Part shown: one piece after another, positions 36,873 to 46,195 of the stretch
Position numbering within the stretch: the first letter of the stretch is position 1
Layout: the number at the start of each line of letters is the position of its first letter
NCBI RefSeq assembly: GCF_012911815.1
Contig: NZ_JAATNW010000007.1
Location: 124,001-188,000 of the forward strand
DNA: 64,000 bases
DNA from: Alteromonas ponticola
GTDB taxonomy: Bacteria; Pseudomonadota; Gammaproteobacteria; Enterobacterales; Alteromonadaceae
Reading direction: 5' to 3'
The notes under the pieces: generated by a model
What the model saw: only the letters and a program-made list of their open reading frames with translations
What the model was told of the DNA's origin: nothing
Database searches by the model: none
Made by a program: the position numbers and the translations under genes

Positions 36873-38183
36873 ATGTCATTTGAAACATTAGGACTTAACC
36901 AGTCTTTACTTGATGCGATTACTAAGCAGGGTTATAAGACCCCTTCTCCTATTCAACTAAAAGCGATCCCGGTCATTCTCGATGGCAACGATATTTTAGC
37001 CGCGGCGCAAACAGGTACTGGTAAAACAGCAGCGTTTACCTTACCTTTACTACAGCGACTTACGAGCAGTGCTAAAAAAGTAAAGTCTAACAACGTAAGA
37101 ACACTCATCCTCACCCCAACAAGAGAACTTGCCGCACAGGTAAGTGAAAACGTGACAGCCATGAGCGCCACACTACCGCTTACTTCCACCGTAGTTTTCG
37201 GTGGCGTTGGCATCAATCCGCAAATGAAGCGACTTCGTTCGGGGGTAGATGTTTTGATTGCCACACCGGGTAGACTGCTTGACCTCTACCAGCAAAATGC
37301 GGTGCGGTTTGATCAGTTAGAGGCGCTAGTATTGGATGAAGCCGATCGTATGTTAGATATGGGTTTTATCCATGATATAAAACGCATTCTGAAACTGCTG
37401 CCATCAAATCGTCAAACATTGCTATTTTCAGCCACCTTTTCAACTGAAATTACACAATTGGCAGAAACGATTACCCGTAATGCGGTAAAAGTCTCAACCA
37501 CACCGGCCAATACCACCGTGGAAAAAATTGAACAGCGCCTGATACCCGTTGATAAATCAAGTAAAATAGCCGCATTAACACACTTAATTAAAGACAAAGA
37601 ATGGCAGCAGGTTTTAGTATTCAGCCGCACAAAACATGGCGCCAATCGCATTGCGACCAAGCTAAGCAAAGCGAATATTTCCAGCGATGCCATTCACGGT
37701 AATAAAAGTCAGGGCGCGCGAACCCGTGCATTGTCCAATTTTAAAAGTGGTGACATTAAGGTGTTAGTTGCCACCGATATTGCAGCACGCGGCATAGACA
37801 TTAGCGAGCTACCCGTTGTAATCAATTTAGATTTGCCTAATACCGCAGCTGATTATGTGCACCGGATTGGTCGTACAGGTCGTGCAGGATCGGCGGGTCA
37901 GGCGTGGTCGTTTGTCAGTATCGATGAGCTGCAGCAACTGAAAGATATTGAAACCCTGATTCAGTCACTTCTACCAAGAGAGCATCTGGCAGGCTTTGAA
38001 CCACAACAAACCGTACCAGATACGCATTTAACTGCACCTAAAAAGCCTAAGAAACCCAAGAAGCCGAAAGCAGCCAACGTACAGGAACAGGACAACGCAC
38101 GAGCAAAAACTGCGTCCCCTTCACGCAGAAGAAAGCCGACCCAGAGCGCCCGTCGCAGGCGTCCGTCACACGTGGACGCATAA
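36873..38183 (+). CDS. rhlE: DEAD-box ATP-dependent RNA helicase RhlE
   Basis: 436 residues from the ATG at 36873, preceded by GGAACGA. The frame is open back to 36720 but those residues lack the family pattern; [14 protein letters not shown] starts the Q-motif region. Motif I AQTGTGKT (45-52), [28 protein letters not shown], and in domain 2 [12 protein letters not shown] and [12 protein letters not shown]. The last ~60 residues are basic, with [10 protein letters not shown] and RRRRPS, an RNA-binding tail typical of RhlE. A role in ribosome assembly or RNA decay at low temperature is likely. A leader of up to ~170 bases precedes it. Confidence 0.93.
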   Translation: MSFETLGLNQSLLDAITKQGYKTPSPIQLKAIPVILDGNDILAAAQTGTGKTAAFTLPLLQRLTSSAKKVKSNNVRTLILTPTRELAAQVSENVTAMSATLPLTSTVVFGGVGINPQMKRLRSGVDVLIATPGRLLDLYQQNAVRFDQLEALVLDEADRMLDMGFIHDIKRILKLLPSNRQTLLFSATFSTEITQLAETITRNAVKVSTTPANTTVEKIEQRLIPVDKSSKIAALTHLIKDKEWQQVLVFSRTKHGANRIATKLSKANISSDAIHGNKSQGARTRALSNFKSGDIKVLVATDIAARGIDISELPVVINLDLPNTAADYVHRIGRTGRAGSAGQAWSFVSIDELQQLKDIETLIQSLLPREHLAGFEPQQTVPDTHLTAPKKPKKPKKPKAANVQEQDNARAKTASPSRRRKPTQSARRRRPSHVDA

Positions 38184-38295
38184 AAATAAGTCAGTTTATT
38201 GCACGGTTATTTGGCAACACATTGATTTAATCGTGCATAGTCAGTTATTTTTTCTTAAACTAGCATTACAACGTCAACAATTTACAGTTTACTTA

Positions 38296-38751
38296 ATGCA
38301 AAACAAACGGTTACTTTTTATATTCGGCATGCTTTTTTTGCTGCTTTCCTGCAAAGGGGACAATGAAGAAGGGCTAGGCAAATATGGCATGCTGGATGAA
38401 AGCACACCAGAATATGCTGCCGTCAGATTCATGACCAGTATCTATAACGACCCGAATATTGACGTGGCGGTATCATTAAGCACCCCTAAAATGGCGCGTA
38501 TTTTGTCGCGATACCATACCAACCGTAACGTTCAGCGCCATCTGTTAAATCTTAAATTTGATACGGTGACTATCTCACCTGAAGAAAGAAGTCGGGTAGG
38601 ACGAAATGAGTTCTCAGAGAAAGCGACTATTACGTTGTTTTTTAGTGGCAAATTGAATGACAGCAAACAGGAAGACTTGCGTCGAATTGATTTAGTGAGA
38701 GAAGATGGTCAGTGGCTGGTCGAGCGCATTCATCCTGATCACTTTATGTAA
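38296..38751 (+). CDS. Small predicted lipoprotein, function unknown
   Basis: 151 residues from the ATG at 38296. The N-terminus is a lipoprotein signal with lipobox FLLLSC, Cys19 lipidated. The mature part has one compact domain with AAVRFMTSIYNDPNIDVAVSLSTPKMARIL and ending DLVREDGQWLVERIHPDHF, resembling nuclear-transport-factor-2-like (DUF4878-type) lipoproteins. I do not recognise it further. The frame is open from 38233, but the upstream residues would bury the signal; neither start has a good ribosome site. Converges on the Sel1-like gene. Confidence 0.65.
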   Translation: MQNKRLLFIFGMLFLLLSCKGDNEEGLGKYGMLDESTPEYAAVRFMTSIYNDPNIDVAVSLSTPKMARILSRYHTNRNVQRHLLNLKFDTVTISPEERSRVGRNEFSEKATITLFFSGKLNDSKQEDLRRIDLVREDGQWLVERIHPDHFM

Positions 38752-38837
38752 GTCGAAGTGCGCACATCCACTCTATCCTGTTGTGAATATGCACACCGCG
38801 GCCATTTATAACTTACCCATGGCGCTTCAAAAGCTTT

Positions 38838-39329
38838 TTAATACAGTCTTTTCTCGCAAATAACTTCACGAATATTTGAGCCAGTGGCCGACTGGCTGCG
38901 GCATTTCAAATCTTTTGCATCAGCACCATAGGTAGCGATATGTTCAGCCACAAGCGGCTCCATCGCCTGGATGAATTCTGTAGGTAATGCTTTTTCTACT
39001 CTATCGTAGAAAGTTCGCCACTTAGCCGTTTTTTGCTCCATCGCCACGTTGAGCCACAACCAGCCCACTTGATAATCTTGCTCGACATGCAGCCCATTGA
39101 AATACATTTCAGCCAAATAAAACTGCGCCGTTTTATTTCCCCAATTGGCTGATTCGCTGAGTAATTCAAATGCTTTTTCATGTTTACCGGCGTTTAGCGC
39201 AGACAAGCCATTATTCAATGTATTGTTATATTCCATCGCCCATATATTTTCTTTAGTTCGCTTTTGCGCAGCAGCATCAAAACAGGTGAGCCCAAGGGCA
39301 ACCAGCAAAACTCCATGAATCAATTTCAT
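38838..39329 (-). CDS. Exported Sel1/TPR-like repeat protein
   Basis: 163 residues from the ATG at 39329, preceded by AAGGAAAG (an ATG nine codons upstream at 39356 is less well placed). Signal peptide about 1-21 (cleaved near DAAAQ). A short helical repeat region reads NNGLSALNAGKHEKAFELLSESANWGNKTAQFYLAEMYFNG, a Sel1-type repeat, followed by WLWLNVAM. Two cysteines near the C-terminus (LKCRS, VICEKR) may form a disulfide. Periplasmic, function unknown. It lies 78 bases downstream of ggt on the same strand. Confidence 0.72.
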   Translation of the reverse strand: MKLIHGVLLVALGLTCFDAAAQKRTKENIWAMEYNNTLNNGLSALNAGKHEKAFELLSESANWGNKTAQFYLAEMYFNGLHVEQDYQVGWLWLNVAMEQKTAKWRTFYDRVEKALPTEFIQAMEPLVAEHIATYGADAKDLKCRSQSATGSNIREVICEKRLY

Positions 39330-39407
39330 CTTTCTTTCCTTTTCAATTAGATGCATAAAGTTTAGCCAGATATAATGTGACGATCTGTTCGATAATGTAA
39401 GCGAATG

Positions 39408-41159
39408 TTACCGCCCCACTGCAATGCCTTCTCGCCGGGGGTCAGCACCACCAATAAGCTTGCCATTGCGCAACTCAATGCCGTGCAACCCACTATTCAA
39501 ATCCATTATTCTAGTTTTATGACCCCGACTGCTGAGTTCCGCTTCTAATTTTTCCAGAACCGTGCCTTTTTCCAACGCTGTATAGTCGTTTCTATTGGTG
39601 ACTTTAGGCAGGTTTATCGCTTGTTGAATGTCCAGCTGATAATCCAGTACACCAATAAGCGTTTGCGCAACGTAGCTGACAATACGGCTACCACCGGGCG
39701 ATCCCACTAGCAGTTCAAGCTGGCCCTGGTCATCGAACACCATCGTTGGACTCATTGCGCTACGCGGCCGCTTTCCTGGCTCGACCCGATTGAGTACCGG
39801 ATAGCGATCTTTTTGTGGTTGAAATGAAAAATCGGTCAGTTGATTGTTAAGTAAAAAGCCTTCTACCATCAATCCTGAGCCAAACATAAATTCAATACTG
39901 GTCGTCATTGAAACTGCATTGCCTGCTTTATCGACAATGGTCACATGGCTGGTATTCGGTTGTTCAAATGACATACCGACGCCAATTTTGGCATCAGCAT
40001 AAGGCCGCCCAGCCCTTACAGGGTGCCATTTCTCATCTAGATCAATGCCCTGACCACGGCGATTCAGGTAAGCCGTATTGATCAGCGCGGCATAGGGTAA
40101 ATTGGTAAAATCAGAGTCAGCAATAAATTGTTCACGGTCTGCATAAGCCAGTCCTGTGGCTTGAGTAAATAAGTGGATAAAGTCAGCACTCATCAATTCA
40201 ACTTTCGATAAGTCATGGCGTTCCAGCATCTTCAAAATTTGATAAACGTTTATCCCCCCAGAACTAGGTGGTGCCATACCACAAATAGAGTGCTTTCGGT
40301 ACATGCCGCAAACCGGATCGCGCTTAACAACCTGATAATCTGCCAAATCGCGCTCCGTCATATTTCCCGGATTAATCTTCGATGAATTAACCGCTTTGAC
40401 AATTTTCTCCGCCAGGCCCCCTTCATACATATAAGCTGAACCTTGTCTGGCAATCCTGAGCAAGGTTCGGGCTAAAGCACGATTCTTGCGAATGGCGCCC
40501 TCTTGTAATGGTTTACCTGATGGATAAAAATAGGCCGCACTTGCCGGGAATTTTTTTAAGCCGGGATGGTAGTCCATCGCAATCAGATCAGCTAACCGTT
40601 TTGATACCCTAAACCCCTTATCGGCGGTATTGACCGCATCATCGAATAAATCTTCCCAGGCTAGCTTTCCAAAGTCACGTTGTGCAACTTCAAGCGCTTT
40701 CATCACACCCGGTACGCCTACAGACTTGCCTCCCGCAACCGCATCAATCCACTCCATGGGTTGTTTACCCTGCATAAACCAATAGGCATTGACATTTGCT
40801 GGGGCCATTTCACGGCCGTCGTAGGTATGCAATGTTTTATTCTTGTTATCCCAGTAAAGAATGAATGCACCACCACCAATTCCAGAAGATTGCGGCTCTA
40901 CCAGCGTTAACATTGCCTGAACAGCAACGGCAGCATCAATGGCACTCCCGCCTTTTTCAATGACATTACGCCCAGCCCACGACGCATAAGGGTTAGCCGC
41001 AACCACCATATACTCTTTGGCTACGAACGCCTGCTTCTCCGTGTAACCCGTCGCGGCTTCAGGTTCTGCCCGACTTACCGTTTCCTGAGCAAATGCGCAG
41101 CATTGCAACAGGATAAATACCATCCCCGTGGAAAGAGTACGTGATAACGTTGCTATCAA
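39408..41159 (-). CDS. ggt: Gamma-glutamyltranspeptidase
   Basis: 583 residues with a signal peptide (about 1-24). Periplasmic Ntn-hydrolase that self-cleaves and then hydrolyses or transfers the gamma-glutamyl group of glutathione. The nucleophile is Thr403 in NTSHVTIVD, the first residue of the small subunit after autoprocessing. ASSGIGGGAFILYWD-like block (SSGIGGGAFILYWD), DGREMAP, GVPGVMKAL and GSPGGSRIV are conserved. Length is as in E. coli Ggt (580). It follows the enoyl-CoA hydratase gene by 26 bases and may share its transcript. With the nearby glutathione peroxidase this suggests periplasmic glutathione turnover. Confidence 0.95.
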   Translation of the reverse strand: MIATLSRTLSTGMVFILLQCCAFAQETVSRAEPEAATGYTEKQAFVAKEYMVVAANPYASWAGRNVIEKGGSAIDAAVAVQAMLTLVEPQSSGIGGGAFILYWDNKNKTLHTYDGREMAPANVNAYWFMQGKQPMEWIDAVAGGKSVGVPGVMKALEVAQRDFGKLAWEDLFDDAVNTADKGFRVSKRLADLIAMDYHPGLKKFPASAAYFYPSGKPLQEGAIRKNRALARTLLRIARQGSAYMYEGGLAEKIVKAVNSSKINPGNMTERDLADYQVVKRDPVCGMYRKHSICGMAPPSSGGINVYQILKMLERHDLSKVELMSADFIHLFTQATGLAYADREQFIADSDFTNLPYAALINTAYLNRRGQGIDLDEKWHPVRAGRPYADAKIGVGMSFEQPNTSHVTIVDKAGNAVSMTTSIEFMFGSGLMVEGFLLNNQLTDFSFQPQKDRYPVLNRVEPGKRPRSAMSPTMVFDDQGQLELLVGSPGGSRIVSYVAQTLIGVLDYQLDIQQAINLPKVTNRNDYTALEKGTVLEKLEAELSSRGHKTRIMDLNSGLHGIELRNGKLIGGADPRREGIAVGR

Positions 41160-41185
41160 AATTACACCTTTATATTTTGTTATAG

Positions 41186-41947
41186 TTATTTGAATTTAGT
41201 GCGATCGACCGGCCGTTTTTCTAAAAACGCTGAAAAGGCTTCTTTCGCCGACTCAGTCGCCATGGCTTCAAGAAAAACATCTAACTCAGTATTCATTTGC
41301 TGTTGTATTGCATCCGTTTCATTCGCCATCAATTGCTTGGTCTGCGTTAAGGCAAATGCAGGCTTCTCAACCAAAGATTGACAAATTGCTGATACCGTAC
41401 CTTCCAGCATATCGGATTCTATGATTCGACTGACCAGACCGAATGTAATTGCTTCTCGTGCATCAAACGGTTCGCCTAGCATCAGCCACTCACTCGCCTT
41501 GCGCCTTCCAGCCAATCGCGGCAAAACATAGCTTGATGCGTATTCGGGCACCAGGCCCAGATTAATAAACGGAAGCACAAAGCGCGTGTCTGGTGCACAA
41601 TAAACCAGATCGCAATGTAGCAGCATGGTCGTGCCAATCCCTACAGCCATTCCATGTACCTGCGCAACAACGATTTTCTCACATTCAACCAGCGCCTGCA
41701 TAAAGGCAACCGTGTCAGTCACATTTTCACTTTGACTCTGGTTGGCAAAATCATGAATATCATTTCCCGCAGTAAAACAGCTTCCTGCACCATCTATCCT
41801 TATTACACGCACATTTTCATCGGATCGTGCCTGCGTAATTGCCTGTGCCAGCTTCCTGTACATGTCCCGGGTGAGAGAATTCTTTTTATTCTCACGATCC
41901 AGAGTGAGCCGCATAACGCCTTTATCTACATTTATTTCAATACTCAT
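41186..41947 (-). CDS. Enoyl-CoA hydratase/isomerase family protein
   Basis: 253 residues, crotonase fold. Oxyanion-hole blocks are SCFTAGNDIHDF and VHGMAVGIGTTMLLHCDLV; the catalytic region INLGLVPEYASSYVLPRLAGRRKASEWL has a Glu in the position used by enoyl-CoA hydratases and isomerases. It may act in beta-oxidation of fatty or amino acids, or as a 3,2-enoyl-CoA isomerase; the sequence does not decide. First of a likely pair with ggt. GGGAGCAC lies just before the ATG. Confidence 0.9.
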   Translation of the reverse strand: MSIEINVDKGVMRLTLDRENKKNSLTRDMYRKLAQAITQARSDENVRVIRIDGAGSCFTAGNDIHDFANQSQSENVTDTVAFMQALVECEKIVVAQVHGMAVGIGTTMLLHCDLVYCAPDTRFVLPFINLGLVPEYASSYVLPRLAGRRKASEWLMLGEPFDAREAITFGLVSRIIESDMLEGTVSAICQSLVEKPAFALTQTKQLMANETDAIQQQMNTELDVFLEAMATESAKEAFSAFLEKRPVDRTKFK

Positions 41948-42104
41948 AGTGCTCCCTTTTTACTACACCTGACCAGAAATTTAATCTGGTGTGAAAATCG
42001 TTAACCGTTAAAAATTGCGCTTTATCTAGTTTAACGTGTCTTCGGTACTATAATTTACGTTATGATAGCGCGCTTAGCCAATTACCCAATGCCAAGCTTA
42101 AGAT

Positions 42105-42716
42105 ATGTTTAAAAAACCTGCCCGCCCTGCTAATTTTGTCGGTCCTCTGATTATTGCATTTGTCGCCGTGGTTCTCTACCTGCTGGAACCGGCCTCCGGA
42201 CAATTATTGGCATACGACCGCTACGCCATTCAGGGTACTGAAACCTGGCGCATGCTGAGTGGAAATCTGGTGCATACCAATGGCGTACATCTCCTATTGA
42301 ATTTGGCCGGGCTGGCGCTGCTGTGGGCATTACATGGGGAGCATTATTTTCTGCCGACCTTTTTAAGGGTGTTTTTGTGGACCTGTGTGGGTTGCAGCGT
42401 AGGTATTTACTTCTTTTCAGAAAATTTGATTTGGTATGCTGGATTATCCGGCGCCTTACATGGAGTTTTCGTCTGGGGCGCATTGAAAGATATAGAAAAA
42501 AACATTCTTTCCGGGTGGGTATTACTGGCAGGCGTTGGGTTAAAAATTATCTACGAGCAGACAACAGGAGCCAGTGCGGAGCTGGAGCAATGGATTGATG
42601 CTGCCGTAGCCATCGATGCACATCTATATGGTGCAATAAGCGGTTTGGCATTGTTTATAATAATGCGCCTACTAAACGCGTTCGGCGCACGCTGGACGTT
42701 ATTAACTCAAAAGTAA
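42105..42716 (+). CDS. rrtA: Rhombosortase (rhomboid-like GlyGly-CTERM processing protease)
   Basis: 203 residues, six membrane segments. Rhomboid-family serine protease of the rhombosortase branch: RMLSGNLVHTNGVHLLLNLAGLALLWALHGEHY near the front, nucleophile Ser115 in WYAGLSGALHG, catalytic His173 in DAHLYGAISG. RrtA cleaves the C-terminal GlyGly-CTERM anchor of type II secretion substrates so they can be lipidated and displayed at the cell surface. No GlyGly-CTERM protein is encoded in this window, so substrates must lie elsewhere. Converges on the S9 peptidase gene. Confidence 0.88.
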   Translation: MFKKPARPANFVGPLIIAFVAVVLYLLEPASGQLLAYDRYAIQGTETWRMLSGNLVHTNGVHLLLNLAGLALLWALHGEHYFLPTFLRVFLWTCVGCSVGIYFFSENLIWYAGLSGALHGVFVWGALKDIEKNILSGWVLLAGVGLKIIYEQTTGASAELEQWIDAAVAIDAHLYGAISGLALFIIMRLLNAFGARWTLLTQK

Positions 42717-42724
42717 ACATCAGT

Positions 42725-42760
42725 AACCGAACCGCCATCACGAATGATGACGGTTCGGTT
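42725..42760. terminator. Stem-loop between converging rrtA and S9 peptidase genes
   Basis: AACCGAACCGCCATCA (42725-42740) pairs with TGATGACGGTTCGGTT (42745-42760) with one mismatch around a CGAA loop. Placement between converging genes and stability suggest a bidirectional terminator, though neither side has a clear U-tract. Confidence 0.6.
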
Positions 42761-42763
42761 GGC

Positions 42764-45247
42764 TTAGAGGTTCGTTTCGAACAACTTATAGATTCTGCGG
42801 TATTCATCTAACCAGGAGCTAGGTTGGACGAATCCATGTGGTTCCACCGGATAAATAGCGGTTTCAAAATCCTGTTTTTCAAGTTCAATCAGACGCTGTA
42901 CTAAGCGAACGACATCAACAAAAAACACGTTATCATCTACCATGGGAGCATTAATCAATAAAGGCTTGGTCAGCCCTTCCGCAAAGTAAATAGGCGAGCT
43001 TCGCTCGTAAGCAATTGGATCGACATCAGGGGTATTTAAAATGTTGGCAGTATACCCCGTGTTATAGTGTGCCCAGTCACTCACAGGTCTCAACGCGGCA
43101 CCCGCCTGGAACAAATCAGGCTCATTAAACAGTGACATAAAGGTAAGGAAGCCACCGTACGAACCGCCGTAGGTGCCGATACGTTGTCTGTCTACATTGG
43201 CGTTTTCAACCAGCCAGTCTACCCCATCCTGCAAGTCTTGAACTTCCGGTGTACCCATTTGACGATAAATCGCCGTTCGCCAGTCGCGACCATAGCCAGC
43301 TGATGCCCGATAATCCATATCCAGCACCACATAGCCTTGCTGTGCCAGCATGCTATGGAACATATATTCACGGAAATACCCTGACCAGCCTAAATGTGCA
43401 TTCTGCAAGTAGCCGGCTCCGTGATTAAACACCACTGCTTTGCGCGGTGCACCCTGCTTGTAATTTTCGGGTAAATATACACGCGCGTATATGGGCTGTG
43501 TGGTATGACTGGATTCAACCGCCACTACCTGAGGCACTGTCCATGGCAGCGATAAGTACTGCTCACTCACTGTATTGGTAACCTGTACAGGCGCTGAATT
43601 ACTATTGACGTTACTCAGATAAAGTTCAGGTGGCCGAGTGACCTTACTATGCGTTAGTAAGAGGTGCTGTTCATCCGGCGACAACTCGTATTCAGTCACG
43701 CCATTCAAATCGGTGAGTGTTTCATGTTGCTTGGTTGTCAGATTAACGCGATATATTTCGTATATGCCTGGATGTTTCTTGTTGGCTTCAAAGTAGAGCC
43801 ATTTATCATCACGCGTAAGTACGGGATTGTCTACTATGTACTGACCGGAGGTCAGAGCAACAGGTGCCTGGCCGGGCTGTTGCAGATACAGGTGTGAATA
43901 TCCGCTATGTTCAGACTGATAAAACAGCGTCTCACTCTGGTGAAGCCAGCCGAATTGATTAAACCGATAATTCACCCACGCATCATCATGTAGACGATGC
44001 TGATTGACTAACTTTTTGTTGCCAAAATCAACAGTCGCAATCCAGCGATCTTTGTTGTCCCAGGCTTCCAGCATAAGTGCAACTTGTTGGCCATTCTGGT
44101 GCCAGCGAACCGATGGTTCTGACCAGTACCAGCTTTCCAATAAGGTGATTTCTCGCGGCAGACGATTGACCTGATAGGTTTCGCCTTTAGCTTTGGCATT
44201 TTCAGCTTTTACTTCTGCTAAAACATCTTCGTTATAGCCGGGTAAAGCAGTAAACTCGAGTTGGTGCTTTTGATTGGTCGACAGGTCAACTAACCAGACT
44301 TCATGATTTTCGGGTTCTGCATCCGCTACTCGCTGACGCGCATTGATTGAAGCAATGCGTCCATCTTCCTGAATATAATGAGGCATGATGTCGGTATCAT
44401 TGCGCCAGGGTTTGTCTTCGGTAGTCACCACAATGGCGTAGTTGCCAGCGGGAGAAACATTTGCCGTCACCAGTCGGTGCTTTTTATTAAAATAGACAGA
44501 CTCAGGCGCGAAGGCCTGATTTGCGTTGGTGAATTTTTTGTTTTCGTCATACATCAACTGCCGGTCATCCCGTTTATTTTTGATGTACTCGATTAATTCG
44601 ATCTGTTGCTCAGCGATGTAATCCTTCGGCGCTTTTACTGCTTCAGGTTTATCTTCAAATTTCCAACTGACCAACTGTTCACGCACGCCAGTATTTACAT
44701 CTATTGCAATCACCCGGTTGGCAGTTTGCGCCATCAGGCGCCCGTCGGTCATAAAGTGTATCCCGCGTAACGCACTGCCACCACGGGTTAACTGGCGAAG
44801 TTCATTATTGGTGTAGACAAAAATACTGTCACCGGCCCTGATAGCAGTAGTATCACCGCCTGCACTCACCGCTTTTTCATCAAATTTATACAGATGGCGT
44901 TTATCGTATGGAACATCAGTGGCCTGTGTCGGATTGGTCAGGCTGGCCGCAAATACTTCCTTAATAGGAGAACCTTGTTGCTTACGGGAATACACGAGCG
45001 ATTGACCATCAAGCGAAAATCCGGGATTTTCCGGCTGACGGCCTAACCAGTCAGGGTCAGACATGATTTGCTCTAGGGTAATTACCCCGCTTTCGTCACC
45101 CGTCGGCGTTACCTCAGGTTTAACGACTTTTACCACCTCACGTGCATCCGTCGATGGCGTTGCATTGACCGGCTTCTCTGTTGTCATACAAGCTGACAGT
45201 GCCGTTGCGACTGCTCCGACAGCAAAATAAAGGGTTATTTTCTTCAT
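42764..45247 (-). CDS. Lipoprotein S9 (prolyl oligopeptidase/DPP-like) peptidase
   Basis: 827 residues. N-terminal lipoprotein signal with lipobox ALSAC (Cys20). Residues ~50-560 form a beta-propeller like that of dipeptidyl peptidase IV; the hydrolase domain follows, with GTYGGSYGGF (Ser696), a catalytic Asp in MVDDNVFF (~771) and His in VEPHGF (~804). It should release dipeptides or cleave proline-containing oligopeptides at the envelope. In marine Alteromonadales such enzymes serve peptide use. Monocistronic; divergent from gpx. Confidence 0.9.
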   Translation of the reverse strand: MKKITLYFAVGAVATALSACMTTEKPVNATPSTDAREVVKVVKPEVTPTGDESGVITLEQIMSDPDWLGRQPENPGFSLDGQSLVYSRKQQGSPIKEVFAASLTNPTQATDVPYDKRHLYKFDEKAVSAGGDTTAIRAGDSIFVYTNNELRQLTRGGSALRGIHFMTDGRLMAQTANRVIAIDVNTGVREQLVSWKFEDKPEAVKAPKDYIAEQQIELIEYIKNKRDDRQLMYDENKKFTNANQAFAPESVYFNKKHRLVTANVSPAGNYAIVVTTEDKPWRNDTDIMPHYIQEDGRIASINARQRVADAEPENHEVWLVDLSTNQKHQLEFTALPGYNEDVLAEVKAENAKAKGETYQVNRLPREITLLESWYWSEPSVRWHQNGQQVALMLEAWDNKDRWIATVDFGNKKLVNQHRLHDDAWVNYRFNQFGWLHQSETLFYQSEHSGYSHLYLQQPGQAPVALTSGQYIVDNPVLTRDDKWLYFEANKKHPGIYEIYRVNLTTKQHETLTDLNGVTEYELSPDEQHLLLTHSKVTRPPELYLSNVNSNSAPVQVTNTVSEQYLSLPWTVPQVVAVESSHTTQPIYARVYLPENYKQGAPRKAVVFNHGAGYLQNAHLGWSGYFREYMFHSMLAQQGYVVLDMDYRASAGYGRDWRTAIYRQMGTPEVQDLQDGVDWLVENANVDRQRIGTYGGSYGGFLTFMSLFNEPDLFQAGAALRPVSDWAHYNTGYTANILNTPDVDPIAYERSSPIYFAEGLTKPLLINAPMVDDNVFFVDVVRLVQRLIELEKQDFETAIYPVEPHGFVQPSSWLDEYRRIYKLFETNL

Positions 45248-45406
45248 ATATTTTTCTGTTAATTAGTTCATTAAGAGTCCCGCCCCATTATACGCAGCCT
45301 TCAAAGTAGATGGTCAAGTTTGATCTACAATCCTGTGGCTTTGGTCTTGCAGCGCGAACAAAAACCGCGCAGAATCAGATTAATCATCCAATACGAGAAT
45401 ACCTTT

Positions 45407-45949
45407 ATGAAAAAAAGAACATTAGCGATTGTCTTGGCGTTATTGTCACCGGGTGCACTAGCAGACACCTGTCCTTCGGTGCTTAAATTCATGAAGCGTA
45501 AATTAAATTCTCAGGAAACGGTCAATCTGTGTAACGAGTATCAGGGCAAAACACTGTTGATTGTAAACACCGCCAGTTATTGTGGGTTTACTAAGCAATT
45601 TAAAGGGCTGGAGGCGATGTACGAGAAATATGCCGATAAAAATTTTACTGTGCTGGGATTTCCTTCTCACGATTTCAATCAGGAAGATAAAGATGAGAAG
45701 AAAACAGCCGAGCTGTGTAAACTGACTTATGGCGTGAAATTCCCTATGTTTGAACCCACCGCAGTTAAAGGTGAGGATGCGGATCCCTTGTACAAAATGC
45801 TAGAAAAAGAAACAGGTGAAGAGCCATCATGGAACTTCAACAAATATTTGGTGGATAAACAGGGAAATGTTCTTAAACACTACGGTAGTAGAGTTAAACC
45901 CACCGATCCAGAACTAGTCAACGACATTGAACGCGCAATAGAGATGTAA
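45407..45949 (+). CDS. Exported glutathione peroxidase-family protein
   Basis: 180 residues from the ATG at 45407 (an open frame to 45320 exists but would bury the signal). Signal peptide about 1-20 (PGALADT). Peroxidatic Cys59 in VNTASYCGFTKQFKGLE is a cysteine, not selenocysteine; the WNFNKYLVD motif gives the catalytic Trp/Asn. The usual FPCNQFGGQE block is changed to FPSHDFNQE: Gln is kept but the resolving-region Cys is gone. Two other cysteines lie near the mature N-terminus (DTCPS, NLCNE) and one in ELCKLTYG. Probably reduces peroxides in the periplasm; reductant unknown. Confidence 0.87.
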   Translation: MKKRTLAIVLALLSPGALADTCPSVLKFMKRKLNSQETVNLCNEYQGKTLLIVNTASYCGFTKQFKGLEAMYEKYADKNFTVLGFPSHDFNQEDKDEKKTAELCKLTYGVKFPMFEPTAVKGEDADPLYKMLEKETGEEPSWNFNKYLVDKQGNVLKHYGSRVKPTDPELVNDIERAIEM

Positions 45950-45951
45950 AT

Positions 45952-45978
45952 AAAAAAGCCCCGCAACTCCTGCGGGGC
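45952..45978 (-). terminator. Strong hairpin with U-tract on the minus strand
   Basis: GCCCCGCA (45958-45965) pairs with TGCGGGGC (45971-45978). On the minus strand it is followed by TTTTTTATTT, a good rho-independent terminator for the acyltransferase-PLP enzyme transcript, about 220 bases after its last stop. It also lies right after gpx and may stop plus-strand transcription, though no U-tract follows there. Confidence 0.75.
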
Positions 45979-46195
45979 AATCAAGCACACTCAACTTGGA
46001 ACACACTTTAGCGAAAAGGCGTATTCAACATGATTTCAACATGACCGCAAAATAACGCTTTTTGCTAACTGCATAAATTTAGTCAACACCGCTTAAAGTT
46101 AGTTCCGTTTTATACACTAAACCAGAAACACAGCAACGTTTCTTTAAACTCTACAAACCTTTACTTTTCAAATAATTAGAACAACAAACATTAGG

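Noticed and set aside
38233..38295. Extended N-terminus of the small lipoprotein
   Set aside because: Would place 21 unrelated residues before a clean lipoprotein signal; the internal ATG is more plausible.
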